DNA of 64,000 bases, from positions 496,001 to 560,000 of the forward strand of contig NC_135717.1 of assembly GCF_964656455.1 (NCBI RefSeq), written 5' to 3'. The notes under the pieces were generated by a model, which did no database searches, was not told where the DNA came from, and saw only the letters and a list, made by a program, of their open reading frames with translations. Below, in pieces: positions 10,155 through 22,230 of this stretch (its first letter is position 1; every line of letters begins with the position of its first letter). The stretch comes from Halichoerus grypus. Lineage: Eukaryota > Chordata > Mammalia > Carnivora > Phocidae. A program made the position numbers and the translations under genes.

Positions 10155-10765
10155 TTTTTCTTTAAGTGAATTTTATTGATATTTGATTTACATACAATGA
10201 AATGGTCCCATTTTAAATGTATATTTTGATGAGTTTTTGTGCAGTTTTGTAGTTATCACCGCAATCAAAATACAGTTGTCTTGGTCCCCTTCCCAATCAC
10301 ACCCCAACCCATACCCAGGCTTTGGGCAACCACTGATCTGATTTGCAGATTGGAGTTGTGTTGTCTAGACCTTCGTGGTTGGCACAGTGTTTTTGAGATC
10401 CACGTTCTTGGATCTAACAGCACTTCGTTGCATTTTTATTGCTGAGTAGCATTCCACTGTATGCATATAACACAGTAATTAAACTGTTTATCAGTTGACT
10501 GATGTTTGTGCTTTGCCAGTTCACTTGAATGATGCTTCTGTAAACATAAGTGCACAAGTCTTTGTGTGGACATGTTTTCATTTTGCTTGGGCAAATACCT
10601 AGGAGTGGCCCAGCTAGACTGCGTGGTAAGTATATATTTAACTACATACTAAATGGTTGATGTGTTTTCCAAAGGAGTTGTATCGTCTGACATTCCCACG
10701 AGAAACATAGGCGTTCCATTTGCTCTGAACCTTTACCATCACTTGGTGTGGTCAGAACGTTCTCC
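10155..10765 (-). repeat. L1 fragment, antisense
   Basis: The antisense L1 string runs in order: ttttattgatatttgattta, caatcaaaatacagttgtc, gggcaaccactgatctgat, ctgagtagcattccactgt, cctaggagtggcccagct and ccaaaggagttgtatcg. It belongs to the same consensus region as the fragments at 1.2-2.5 kb. Confidence 0.8.
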
Positions 10766-11934
10766 GTTATTCCAGGTAACTCTGTGTCCTTGATAGGCTT
10801 CCCTCCTCAGTAAGAGAGTTGACAGGAGCTTCATGTCCAAGGGTTCACCAGGCATTGGGCTCTTTTTGTGAGGTACAGAAAGGAAGGAGCCATTGGACAC
10901 CTTACCAGATGCCAGACGGAGGAACTGAGGAAGGAATTACTTGGGAAGACGAGAGCTGCTCAAAAAAGCTCCCAAGCACTTTGGGAGAAGAGATACGTGG
11001 CTTTCTGAGCGGTTGCTGTGTGGCAGGCGTGCGGAAGCAGCCCAGAGCTTCAGTTAATCTCTGTGATGCCAGCCCCACCCCCAGACCTGGTCTGAGCCCC
11101 TGAGACCACAGGAGACAAGCCCACCTCTGCCCAGACGCAGTCCCCAGTACCTACGCTGAGATGCAGTTCCTCCACCCACATCTCTGCCTGCTCTTCCCCT
11201 GCCCCGAAAATGTCGTCCCTCCTCTCCTGCTGCCTGTGGCCTCCAACTCCGCTAGTCTCTGCCAGTCATCTCAATGAGGCCGCAGGTGAGAGGGAGGGAA
11301 CTGCCTGTGCTCCATCTTCATCTTGCACTGAGGTCTGGATTTCTGCGGCCTGGCAGGACATCGACGCGCATGGCTCGGTAGTGAAGGCCGATTATGAAAC
11401 AGCATATATAGCATTCACTTTTATAAAAATATGAATTATGTACAGAGAAAAGTGACAGAATAGGCCTTAAGATGTTTGCAAAAGTTACCTCTGGGTGGTG
11501 GGATTAAAGTAGTCTATACATCTTTTTAACTTTTAAACTGTCACATGCTTTCTGAAAACTTCGGTTATATGGACAGAGGTTGCATGGTGGCTAAAGCCCC
11601 AGGCTGTGGGGTCACTTGGATCTGGATTTTCAAGTGTTAGATCTGCCCCTTACTAGCCGCAAGCTCTCAGACTCAGTGCCCTGATTTGCCATGGAGCTGT
11701 TCCGAATATTCGGTGAGGCTGTGCTGCCGGGCCCACAATGGGTAGATTTGATCGGTGTTGGCCATTATCATACTAATATTAGTTTTAAGATAAAAAACAA
11801 ACAGTAAACAATTTACATCGTCCAGCTCCGAGCTGAGAGCTTTCCTGGGCACTTTCCAGTGTGAATTAACTGCACAGGGGCTAGCAGCCAGATACCTGAA
11901 CCAACTGGCTTCTGGGGGTAAAGCAGTTGATTGT
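10766..11934. other. Intergenic, no gene recognised
   Basis: I see no exon, promoter or clear repeat that I can name. Around 11,390-11,570 the 'atatgaattatgtacagaga' and 'gcaaaagttacctctgggtg' motifs suggest an old LINE remnant. Open frames of up to 99 codons have no recognisable features. Confidence 0.4.
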
Positions 11935-11936
11935 AG

Positions 11937-12142
11937 GGGCATCTGGGCAGTGCAGTCAGTTGAGTGTCCCAACTCTCGGCTTCAGCTCAGGTCATGATCT
12001 CAGGGGTACGGGATTGAGCCCCACTTCAAGCTCCCCACCCAGCAGGGAGTCTGCTTGGGATTTTCTCTCTCCCTCTCACTCTGCCCCTTCCCACCCCTCA
12101 CGTGCCCGTACCCTCTCTTTCTAAACAAATCTGTTTCAAAAA
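11937..12142 (+). repeat. Can-SINE, sense, diverged
   Basis: The copy has a diverged head (ggggcatctgggcagtgcag), then cggcttcagctcaggtcatg and a CT-rich block, with a weak A-tail. Imperfect target repeats flank it: gcagttgattgtag just before and gcagttaatcatag just after. Confidence 0.88.
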
Positions 12143-12159
12143 AGGCAGTTAATCATAGG

Positions 12160-13480
12160 CATCACTTGGATTCTGGGGAATATCTGCTAAAGATAATTTG
12201 GGTTTGGGTAGAGTTGGCATTGGACGTTTGACTGTGACATTGCTTGGCTACCTGGACCAGCTGTTTATTGGGGCCATTCCGGAATGATCATCAACTCTCC
12301 GTGCCGGGATACCCAGCCACCTTCCCTAAGGCAGCTCATATAACCACCAAGGGACTTGACGTTCATGAGTAAGAACATGACAGTCGTGTTAACCACCGGA
12401 GGCCACGCCTGACTCTCAGCAGCCTGTCCTGCCGGGCCAAAGTCCCGCAGACTTGGGTGAAATGCAGGTTTTCTCTATATGTCACGTTGTTTGTGTGTGC
12501 CATGAAAGGCCGATGAGCTACTGAATGCTGACAAAAACTGTCTGAAATAATTCTTGGCAGGCTTCTCTGCAAGGAGAGAGCAGCTGTGCTGGGAGCCCCT
12601 CAGCACCATCAGGACTGGACTGAGACAAGCCTGGTGCTTATTGGGGCAAAGCTGACCTCAAACGTTTTCTCAGGTTTTTAAAAAAATATTTTCCGGCCTA
12701 TTTTTTCAAAGGGGCGGGTGTCCGTGAATCTAATAGATCAAGAGTCCATTTGTTGTGCAGAATCCATCCACCTGATATGGGTGAGGCCCTGTGCCAGGCA
12801 CAGGGGAGCTGGGGATGGTGGCACAGGACCGCCCCTGCCTCCCAGAACCCAGAGTCTGCTACGCCGTGTCCAGCAGAAGTATAATGCAAGATGGATGGCA
12901 TCTAAATTTTTCTAATAGCTGCAATAGAAAAAAAAAAAAAGATGTGGGTGAAATTCGATTGGATAATATATTTTATTGCACCCAGACACAGTATATTAAA
13001 AAAAATTTCACTAATCAACATCAAACAGGATGAGATATTTTACATTCTTTTCTTCATACTGAGTCTTCCAAATCTGATGTGTTTACACACATAGCATGTC
13101 TCTCTGACGACCAGTAGGATTTTCAACCATCCTGGTTTACACAGAACCACCCGGGTTCTGGCTCTGAAAGGCCTGCATCCCAGGAAAGACTCCGGGGGAT
13201 GCATAAAGTGCTGTTTTTCCTGAAAGGGTGTGGAAGGCTGGGGGAAAGTAGAAAACTCTTGTGGCAGCCCCCGAATAGGAGCTAGAGCACAAGTATTCCG
13301 TGTCCATTGGAAGCGGCATAAATGCCCTCCGCGGTTACTGCCCCTGCTTTTCCCCAACTGTTGATGGTGGCAGCCACGATTTGTAGTTTACATAACGACC
13401 ATCCGCCTTGCATCGCTCCAAGAGATCCGAATTGCTAATGCAGTGTGAGCGCCTGCCTTTAACACTGGCTGGGGATTCAC
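12160..13480. other. Intergenic, no gene recognised
   Basis: I recognise no gene. At about 12,910-13,110 an A-rich start followed by tgaaattcgattggataata and gatgagatattttacattc resembles a widespread mammalian interspersed repeat, probably a DNA transposon. I cannot name its family with confidence. Confidence 0.4.
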
Positions 13481-13522
13481 TGTTGTGCTTTGTGTTGAGA
13501 TAGTGCTGCTGTAAGTTTTCAC

Positions 13523-14835
13523 ATGGCAGATGCTGTGGCCATGTTGTCTAAGGGTTCAGATCGTGAAAATGAGAACAAGGACAATGTGAATGCCGGTGTG
13601 ACCCAGACGTCGCTGACAAAGGAGGCTCACAAGTGTGACTTTGATGGCGGGTGAAGCACACGTACAACTGGACTAGGGAGCTAAAAACCAAAACAGAGTC
13701 CTATGCAATATGCAGAAAAGACGGGATGGGGATGATGGAGGAGCGGATGAAGGCACAGAGACTGAACTCAAGGCCCGGACATGACAGGAAGTTCTTCTAA
13801 GCCAGTCACAACTTCTTTGTCTCCCCCAAAGCCACCAATATTCAGTCCCCAGCACTGGCCACGGAATGAGCTCGGGCACACCCACCCCCCTACTGAACTC
13901 ACATTGTCCACTCACTGCTCTGTGCAGCTAAGCGAAGCGACCCTTCCTCACTCATAGATTGGAATTAAAATTTTGAGAAGGGATGTGTATAAATGGGAGA
14001 AATTTTGATGAGCTGTGTTATCTACCCAACAATGCAGAACGGATCCTGTCACATCCTATGAACCATGATATTGTTGACAGTCTGTTAAGTGATGCACCGA
14101 GTCCCGGCAGCGAAATGGTGTTTTCCCAGCTCCTCGTTACTTTGATTTGAAACAGAGTTACAAATTGTCTCCTTGATTTCAATGAAGATTTTGATGAAAT
14201 TGCAGAATACATGAATCAAAAGATTGTTGATACCTCATCCAAATACAAGTTAGACTCTGCTCATCCATCTGTGTATTTGGTGACAGGGCAAGTGTAAATT
14301 CCGGCAAACTCCATTTAGCTGATCATCTTACTACCAAAGAAAATGAAAAGCTCTTACCTGCTCAGTGTTCTCCACACCTCGTATACAACGCTGCTGTTGA
14401 GGTGAGGTCTGCTGACCTGTTATATTGGGGTTTCCAAAAGGAAAGTTTTGGTTACCTTTTAGTTTCCTCAAATATGCAGAAACATGATTTTTGACTTTAT
14501 AGAAATGGAAGGAGAAAGCCTTCCTACAAGGTGTCCGTCATTGTTGCCGTAGGAAAGATGTTAAAATGTTTGCCTGCCATAAAATCTAATCTTATTCTTC
14601 AAAGTGTGAGACACGAGGAATGTCCTTCTCTAATTTGGAAGTACATAAGGATGAGAACAAAGAAAGGGGTTACAGGAAAATGGAAATTCATATGCTCTTT
14701 TTCCAGAACTGCCACCGGAGTGTCTGATTCCCTGTGTAGACTGTGGATGAGAGCTCACGCGGGCAAAGAACAAACTCACTTCACGACAGCAGGACTGCTT
14801 CAGAACTCAAACGTGTCACTAGAAAAAGGTAACTG
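13523..14835 (+). pseudogene. Possible decayed processed pseudogene, parent not identified
   Basis: This stretch looks like old coding sequence broken by stops and frameshifts. From an ATG at 13,523 a frame reads MADAVAMLSKGSDRENENKD and stays open to about 13,650. Another frame then carries a hydrophilic stretch rich in K and E to about 13,800. Around 14,035-14,300 a readable frame gives ILSHPMNHDIVDSLLSDAPS and later DFNEDFDEIAEYMNQKIVD, both with protein-like composition. Around 14,500-14,830 further short protein-like runs appear in shifted frames. No introns are evident, which fits retroposition of an mRNA. I do not recognise the parent family. It could instead be an old DNA-transposon-derived sequence. 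Confidence 0.3.
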
Positions 14836-15012
14836 AATTTGACAGGACTTTCTCATTCCTTCAGTAAAACTATAACTTATTTGAAATCCAACTTTGATTT
14901 TAAGTTTTGATGACCTCTGTGCTTTAAGACCATTTGCCTGAGAAAGAGAGTTTAACTTCTGGTGACTTCCAGTATGCTTTGGAGTTTGTTTGTTTTTAAG
15001 ATTTTATTTACT

Positions 15013-15218
15013 GGGGCGCCTGGGTGGCTCAGTCAGTTAAGCATCTGCCTTCCACTCAGATCTTGATCCCAGGGTCGTGGGTTCAAGCGCCACATTGGAC
15101 TCCCTGCTCAGCAGGGGAGTCTGCTTCTCCCTCTCCCTCTGCTCCTCCTCCCCCCACACTCGTGCTCTCTCTCTCTCGCTCACTTTCTCAAATAAATAAA
15201 ATGTTTAAAAAAAATAAA
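15013..15218 (+). repeat. Can-SINE, sense
   Basis: The head ggggcgcctgggtggctcag is intact. The anticodon-side region reads cactcagatcttgatccc, and the tail is AAATAAATAAAATG followed by A-rich sequence. It follows an 'aagattttattta' stretch that may be the remnant end of an antisense SINE. Confidence 0.94.
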
Positions 15219-15620
15219 ATGGACATTTTAGACATGGGGAACCAAAATGATAATTTACATATGCAAAGAGCCTGATTAATAAGTGGCTGGTCTACCAGAG
15301 TGAGCCTGTGCGTACAGGCGGGTGGATGTTCTTTGAGCGCCGAAAACAAATTCCCACAAGTGCTCATGAGGTGTCATCACATCGGACTGACACCAGGAAT
15401 CCGAGTTTCAGTGGCTTGATAGGAACAGTGCTGTAAGTCAGCATGAGCTGTACGCTTGACCACATCCTGAGTTTCCCACTGCCTCAAAGAAGAGAGGGAT
15501 GTTCTAAGTTCAGAGACGCAGTGTTGATAAAGGAAACAGGAAGAGTGAGACTGCCCAGAGCGTCAGGGACAGAAGGAAGCGGGTCATGACCCCCTTAATT
15601 GGTCTTACCGTATTTTTGTT
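15219..15620. other. Intergenic, nothing recognised
   Basis: I see no gene, promoter or nameable repeat in this stretch. Confidence 0.4.
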
Positions 15621-15629
15621 CTCCTTTTA

Positions 15630-16320
15630 AAGAGTCTTGCGTTATAAAGGATCAGAGTATGGATAGACACAACAGCTTGGATGAATCTCCAGGGAACTAT
15701 GATGAGTTTAAAAAGCCAACCTCAAAAGCTTACGTCCTGTGTGATTCCATTTATGTAACATTTCTTTTAAGTAACCTACGCCCAAGGTGGGGCTTGAACA
15801 GCTCATGACCTCGAGATCAAGAGTCAGAATGCTCCACCCATTGAGCCAGGCAGGTGCCCCAATTTATACAACATTTTTGAAATGACAAAATTGTAGAAAA
15901 GCAGGGCAGATTTGTGGTTTCCAGAGGTTAAGGACAGGGGGGAAATGGGACCAGGGGCTGCAGGGGGTGAAGGTGGTTATAGAAGTTTACAGGGGAGACC
16001 CCTGTGGGGCTGAAACTGCCCAAAGAACCTCACAGGTACAAAAATCTGCAGAACCACACATCACACACACACCCAGGAGTGGAAGTGAAATTGGGGAGAT
16101 CTGAATGTATGGGTGGATTACATCCACGTCAGTCTCCTGGCTGTGACAGTATACTGTAGTTTTGCAAAATGTTACCATTGGGGTGGAAATGGTGTATTAT
16201 TTCTTACAACTGCATGTGAGTCTACAATTACCTCAAAAATTTCAGTTAAACAGAAAACTGTACGTGTATGTGTCTTCAGAACACATAATAGCATAGTCTC
16301 CAAAATTTAAATATCCAATA
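15630..16320 (+). repeat. Old L1 3' fragment, sense, split by a SINE
   Basis: Recognisable L1-type pieces occur in order: atgaatctccagggaactat, gtgattccatttatgtaac, (SINE), gacaaaattgtagaaaagc, gtggtttccagaggttaag, gtcagtctcctggctgtgac and cttacaactgcatgtgag. This matches the older L1 3' region in sense orientation. Confidence 0.65.
15763..15861 (-). repeat. Short Can-SINE variant, antisense, inside L1
   Basis: It reads ttttaagtaacctacgccca, ggtggggcttgaacagctc and ttgagccaggcaggtgcccc. Flanking target repeats (atttatgtaacattt before and atttatacaacattt after) show insertion into the L1 fragment. Confidence 0.85.
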
Positions 16321-17057
16321 AAAGATTTTTTAAGTGTAAAATAATGTGTTGTAGTGGAAGACAGAAAGAAACATTATACAATTTTTTCATGATTTCTTCT
16401 ATTCATTACTACTAATTGCACTGTTAACTAGTCCTGTGGTTAACTAGTCCTGTTTTGTTTAAATGTAACAGGAAAGTAAGTAATACAAAATAATGCATGG
16501 TTTCAAAGAAACACCTATTTTCATTTTTTATGTGCAGAGATAGCACACGTGGGTAATTCTTTTCTATGATAGTGCTGTGTTTTGGGGTGAGGTCTGGAAT
16601 GTCTTTGTCCCGGGTTGGCATTCTAAAACCTCGGTCCCTTAAGCTCGTCCCAGGTGCCTGGGTGCCCCTGCGGCTACAGCCCAGAGGGCACTGGCGGGGA
16701 GGGCTTGGGGGTTGTCTCTGCAGGAAGGGGACGCACTACACTTCTGTCGAAGCTGAAGTGGCCGTCACCGCTGGGGAGATAATTCGGGAGACAGGAAAGG
16801 TGCTCATCTGGCAGGCACTTCACTGAACTTCTGGGCCAGGCTCAGGGGGCAGGGGCTGCAGGACTGGAAGCAACCCACTTGAAGACACAGTCCAGGAAAA
16901 CAGGCCCCTGGGGTTTCCTGAGGACGTCTTCCACCAAGACCCACAAAAGTCCCCAGACCCATCATCCTCAAATTAAAGTGATCTATGGCCCCTCTCAAAT
17001 GGAAAATCATCTTCACAGACCCCCACCTCCATCCCAGGGTGTTTAAACTATTTTAAT
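16320..17057. other. Intergenic, nothing recognised
   Basis: I see no exon or named repeat. Open frames of 86 codons (16,566-16,826, +) and 70 codons (16,804-17,016, -) have no recognisable features. Confidence 0.4.
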
Positions 17058-17070
17058 TGTAAACTTTCTT

Positions 17071-17265
17071 TTTTTTTTTTAATATTTTATTTATTTGACA
17101 GAGAGAGACACAGCGAGAGAGGGAACACAAGCAGGGGGAGTGGGAGAGGGAGAAGCAGGCTTCCCACTGAGCAGGGAGCCTGATGTGGGGCTCGATCCCA
17201 GGACCCTGGGACCATGACCTGAGCCGAAGGCAGATGCCCAACGACTGAGCCCCCCCGGCGCCCCA
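17071..17265 (-). repeat. Can-SINE, antisense, young copy
   Basis: This is a full-length antisense copy, from poly-T and atattttatttatttgacag to cccccggcgcccc. A perfect 13-base target duplication TGTAAACTTTCTT flanks it at 17,058-17,070 and 17,266-17,278. Confidence 0.96.
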
Positions 17266-17278
17266 TGTAAACTTTCTT

Positions 17279-17715
17279 AAATACGTACAAATGTAAAACT
17301 AAATATAAAGTCCTGTGTTCTTGGCACTTACGCTGCTGTGAATCCAGCCGTGTCTACAAACTAAATCTTACCAGAAATGGTGCCCTAACTGGGCCCCAGT
17401 GGGCAGTACTGCCGTGGCTGAGCCCATCCCTGTGTCGCACCCTGAGTGAGGTTGGAGCGGTCTGGCTCTCCCCACTCCTCCGCTGCTTGAATCCCTGAGT
17501 GGCCCCAGTGCAGTGGTTATGGGTCCATTAGGGTGCAGATGGATCACTCTCATTGCTTTCTCTTCTGTCATCTTCGGCTCACCGCAATTACCCGAAGGCC
17601 CTCTCACGCCATTGCGTACTTCCTGAAACACCACACCTGCTTGCACAGGAGCCACTCACCGGGTGCCCTCCATACCCTTCAAGAAGCTCCTTGAAGTTAA
17701 ATATAAAACTGTTCT
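17279..17715. other. Intergenic, nothing recognised
   Basis: I see no gene. A 95-codon antisense frame at 17,368-17,655 lacks domain signals. Confidence 0.4.
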
Positions 17716-20415
17716 AAAAATCTCAAAATAAACAAACTAACATTTCCCTAAGGAAGCTAGAAAAAGAAAAACAAGACCCAAGACCAGCAGAAGGAAGAGC
17801 ATAATAAAGAATAGAGCAGAAATAAATGATAGAGAAACGAAAAAAAGCAAAAGAACAGATCAATGAAACCAGAAGGTGGTTCTTTGAAAAGAATAACAAA
17901 ATTGATAAACCTCTAGCCAGACTCATAAAAAAGAGAGAGGACTCAAGCAATACCACAAATGTAAGAGGAGAAATAACACCACCACAGAAATACAAACAAT
18001 CATAAAAGAATATTATGAAAAATTATATGCCAACAAACTGGACAACCTGAAAGAAATGAATAAATTCCTAAAAACATACAAACTACCAAAACTGGAATAG
18101 GAAGAAATAGAGAATTTGAACAGACTGATAACCAGCAAAGAAATTGAATCAGTAATCAAAAATCTCCCAACAAACAAAAAGCCCAGGGCCAGACACCTTC
18201 CCAGGAGTATTCTACCAGACATTTATAGAAGAGTTAATACCTATTCTTCTCAAACCATTCCAAAAAAAAAAAGAAAAGAAATGGAAAGAAAACTGCCAAA
18301 TTCATTCTATGAGGCCAGCATTACTGTGATACCAAAACCAGAAAAAGACACCACTAAAAAGGGCCAATATCCCTGATGAACATGGATGCAAAAATCCTCA
18401 ACAAAATACTAGCAAACCAAATCCAACAATACATTAAAAGAATCATTCACCACCTTCAAGCGGGATTTATTCCTGGGCTGCAGGGGTGGTTCAGTATTTG
18501 CAAATCAATCAACATGGTACATCACATCAACAAGTGAAAGGACAAGAACCATATGATCCTCTCAATAGAAGCATAAAAAGCATCTGACAAAGTACAGCAT
18601 CCACTCATGGTTAAAACCCTCAACAAAGTAGGGTTAGAGGTAACATACCGCAACATAATAAAGGCCATACATGAAAAACCACAGCTAACATCATACTCAA
18701 TGGGGAAAAACGGAGAGCTTTTCCTCTAAGGTCAGGAACAAGACAAGGATGTCCACTCTCCCCCCTGTTCTTCAACATAGTACCAGAAGTCCTAGCCTCA
18801 GAAATGAAAGGCATCCAAATTGTAAGGAAGAAGTGAAACTTTCACGATTCCCAGATGACATGATACTCTATGTAGAAAACCCAAAAGACTCCCCCCAGAA
18901 AACTACAACTGATACACCAGTTCAGTAAACTCACAGAATACAAAATCGAGGTACAGAAACCTGTTGCATTTCTGTCCACTGATAATGAAACAGCAGAAAG
19001 AGAAATGAAGAAAGCAATCCCATTTACAATCGCACCAAAAATAATAAAATACCTAGGAATAAACCTAACCAAAGACGTGAAAGACCCACACTCTGAAAAC
19101 TAGAAAACACAGATGAAAGAAATTGAAGAAGACAAAGAAATGGAAAGATATTCCATGCTCGTGGATTGGAAGAACGAATATTGTTAAAATGTCTATACTA
19201 CCCAAAGTAAAATACACATTTAATGCAATCCCTATCAAAATACCAAGAGCGTTTTTCACAGAGGTAGAATAAACAATCCTAAACTGTGTATGGAACCACA
19301 AAAGACCCCGAATAGCCAAAGCAACTTTGAAAAAGAAAAGCAAAGCTGGAAGCATCTCAATTCTAGAGTTTGAGTTATATTACAAAGCTGTAGTCATCAA
19401 AAACTCTATAGTACTGGCACAAAAATACATAGATCAACAGAAAAGCCAGAAATGAACCCACAACTCTATGGTCAATTCATCTTCGACAAAATAGGGAAGA
19501 ATAGCCAATGGGAAAAGGACAATCTCTTCAACAAATGGTGTTGGGAAAACTGGACAGCAACATTAAGAAGAATGAAACTGGACCAGTTTATTACACCATA
19601 CACAAAAATACACTCAACATGGATGAAAGACCTAAATGTGAGACCTGAAACCATAAAAATCCTAGAGGAGAACACAGGCAGTAAACTCTCTGATAATGGC
19701 TGCAGCAACATGTTTCTAGATCTGTCTCCTGAGGCAAGGGAAACAAAAGCAAAAATAAACTACTGGGACTACATCAAAATAGAAAGCTTCTGCACAGCCA
19801 AGAAAACAATCAACAAATCTAAAAGGCAACCTACAGAATGAGAGAAGATACTTGCAAACGACATCTGATAAAGGGTTAGTATCCAAAATATATAAAGAAC
19901 TGATACAACTCAACACCCGAAAAACAATCCAATAAAAAAAATGGACAGAAGAGATAAGCAGACATTTCTCCAAAGAAGACAACCAGATGGCCAATAGACA
20001 CGTGAAAAGATGCTCAACATCACTCATCATCAGGGAAACACAAATCAAAACCACGATGAGGTACCACCTCACACCTGTCAGAATGGCTAAATCAACAACA
20101 CAAGCAACAGTGGGTATCAGCGAGGATGCAGAGAAAAAGGAACCCCCATGCACTGTTGCTGGGAATGCAAACTGGTGCAGCCACTCTGGAAACAGTATGG
20201 AGGTTCCTCAGAAAGTTAAAAGTAGAGCTACCTTATACTCCAGTAATTGCACTACTGGATATTTACAAGAAAAAAAAATATATGTATATACACAAAAACA
20301 CTAATTCAAAGGGATATAGGCATGCCATGTTAATAGCAGCATTATCTATAATAGCCAAGTTATGGAAGCAGCCCAAGTGTCCATTGATTGATGAATGGAT
20401 AAAGAAGATGCGGGG

Positions 20416-20440
20416 TGTGTGTGTGTGTATACACACACAC
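20416..20440. repeat. GT/AC inverted microsatellite in L1
   Basis: A run of GT units followed by TATA and a run of AC units forms a short perfect inverted repeat. It sits at the position where L1 elements carry a variable 'tgtatatatacaca' stretch. Confidence 0.85.
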
Positions 20441-20629
20441 AATGGAATATCACTCAACCATCAAAAAGAATGAGATCTTGCCATTTTCAATGACATGGAT
20501 GGAGCTAGAAGGTATAATGCTAATCGAAATAAGTCAGTCAGAGAAAGATAAATACCATATGATTTCACTCCTATGTGGAATTTAAGAAACAAAACAAAAC
20601 AAAAAAAGAGACAGACCAAGAAACAGACT

Positions 20630-20787
20630 ATTTATTTATTTGAGAGAGAGAGCACAGGGGGCAGAGGGAGAGGGTGAGGCAGACTCCCCACTCAGCGGGA
20701 GCCCCACTTGGAGCTCTATCCCAGGACCCCAGAATCATGACCTGTCAAAGGCAGACGCTTAACCGACTGAGCCACCCAGGCTCCCGG
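20630..20787 (-). repeat. Can-SINE, antisense, inserted in the L1 3' region
   Basis: The antisense copy runs from atttatttatttgagagag to gccacccaggctcccgg. Target repeats AGAAACAGACT (20,619-20,629) and AGAACCAGACT (20,788-20,798) differ at one base. The L1 sequence is continuous on both sides, so the SINE came second. Confidence 0.95.
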
Positions 20788-21008
20788 AGAACCAGACTCT
20801 CAGCCATAGAGAACAAACACACTGACGGTCAGCAGAGGGGAGGGGTGGGGGAGGGGGGAAACGGGGTGGGGACTAGGAGTGCACTTATTGTGATGAACCC
20901 GGGGTGTTGTATGGAAGTGATGACTCACTCTATTGAACACCTGAGACTAATATTACACTGTATGTGTACTAATTGGAATTGGAATTTTAAAGTTTAGTAA
21001 AAAAAAAT

Positions 21009-21770
21009 ACTTTGCTAATTGCTTGGTAGCAAACATCCCTCCCCTCAGAGAGCCTAGAGCATGGGGAGGCCCCTCGGCCTGAGCGACTCTGCCTGGCTCA
21101 GTGCTCTGCAGGAGGAGGTCATTTTCTCTGCTCACGACCCTTCTAGGGAACAGAAGCCATCAAAATATCTCTTGCCTTTGACCCAGGGACCTCACTTCCA
21201 GTAATTTATTGAAGGAAATAGTTGGGCCAGAGAGCAAAGGTGGGTGTTCAGGTGGCGTTCATTCACGGTGGGACATCTCCAGCCATAAGGAAATGCAATG
21301 AGGAGAATTCATCCAGGCAGCGATAGGGGTGCTCACGAAAGAAGATGTACAGTACAATTCCAGTTTTGTTTAAGAAAAGAGAGATGTATGTCAGATGATG
21401 CTCTAAAGCATGAAAAGTGGTTCTTTTTTATGGCTTGCTGCAGTGATGTTTTAAAGTGATATTAGGTGCCCCCATACTGGGGTGTTTTGTTTTGTTTTTT
21501 TTTTTTCATTTTTTTCCTACAACACAGCTTGCCTGTGAAGTGGAAGAATAATAAAAACTGAGAGAGGACTCCTCGCAGGGGTGGCCTCCGCCCCGGTCAG
21601 AGGGCAGCCTCCCTCTCTCCTGTCTGGCTCCGAGGTCATGGTGTTCGGGCTGCCCTTTCTCCTCCGAAGGGGCTGGAGTCCCCAGGCAGGTGGTTTCACA
21701 ATCAGCGGGAGAATTGCATCCACAGGAAGAACCCGGGGAAGGCTGCTTTCCAGACGGCCCACAGAATTGT
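21009..21770. other. Intergenic, nothing recognised
   Basis: I see no gene. Old LINE-like sequence may be present at 21,180-21,420 ('acccagggacctcacttcca', then 'gaggagaattcatccagg'), but the match is weak. Confidence 0.4.
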
Positions 21771-21774
21771 GCTA

Positions 21775-22230
21775 AAACACACATCGTACACAACTTACCG
21801 TCTCAACCATGTTTAAGTGGGTAGTTGGTGGGTGGAGCACATTCACACTGTTGCTCGGCCCCCACCGCCAGCCGTGTCCGGAGCTCTTGCATTCTCGCAA
21901 GACAAACTGTCCCCATTAAGCTCCCGCTCAGCCAGCCCCTCTTGGCCAGCCCCGGTCCCACGGCCTACTGTCGGTGAGTCTGACAACTCCGGGCCCTTAC
22001 GGAAGTGGACCAAACACACCGTTTGTTGTCTTGTGTCTGGCTTATCTCACGGAGCACGGTGTCCTCCAGACTCATCCCTGTGGCAGTGGGCGTCAGAGTC
22101 TCCTTACTTTTGTAAGGCTGTGGGACATCCCACCATGTGGATGGGCCACCTCGTGTTTATCCATCATCTGCAGTAGACACGTGGGCTGCTTCCTCCTCTT
22201 GGCTGCTGTGAACGTTGGGGGGGGGGGTGT
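21775..22230 (-). repeat. L1 fragment, antisense
   Basis: The order of motifs (acttaccgtctcaaccatgt, gcattctcgcaagacaaac, tctggcttatctcacggagc, gtttatccatcatctgcag, gctgctgtgaacgttg) is that of the antisense L1 region seen elsewhere in the window. Confidence 0.7.

Larger units (their letters stand above)
17716..21008 (+). mobile_element. 5'-truncated L1 retrotransposon with ORF2 remnant
   Basis: This is a sense L1 that starts inside ORF2 and runs to the 3' end and poly-A at about 20,998-21,008. Translation in shifting frames gives reverse-transcriptase-region and C-terminal ORF2 peptides. The longest intact piece is 129 codons at 19,452-19,841, containing [20 protein letters not shown]. The 3' end shows the motifs gccaagttatggaagcagcc, gatgaatggataaagaagat, ggatggagctagaaggta and gaacacctgagactaatatt. 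Many stops and frameshifts (for example a stop at about 18,097) make the element inactive. ORF1 and the endonuclease part are missing. It is interrupted by a SINE at 20,630-20,787. Confidence 0.92.

Noticed and set aside
17716..20310. Open frames of up to 145 codons resembling polymerase pieces
   Set aside because: They are remnants of L1 ORF2 (or its antisense), interrupted by stops and frameshifts. They are not host genes.
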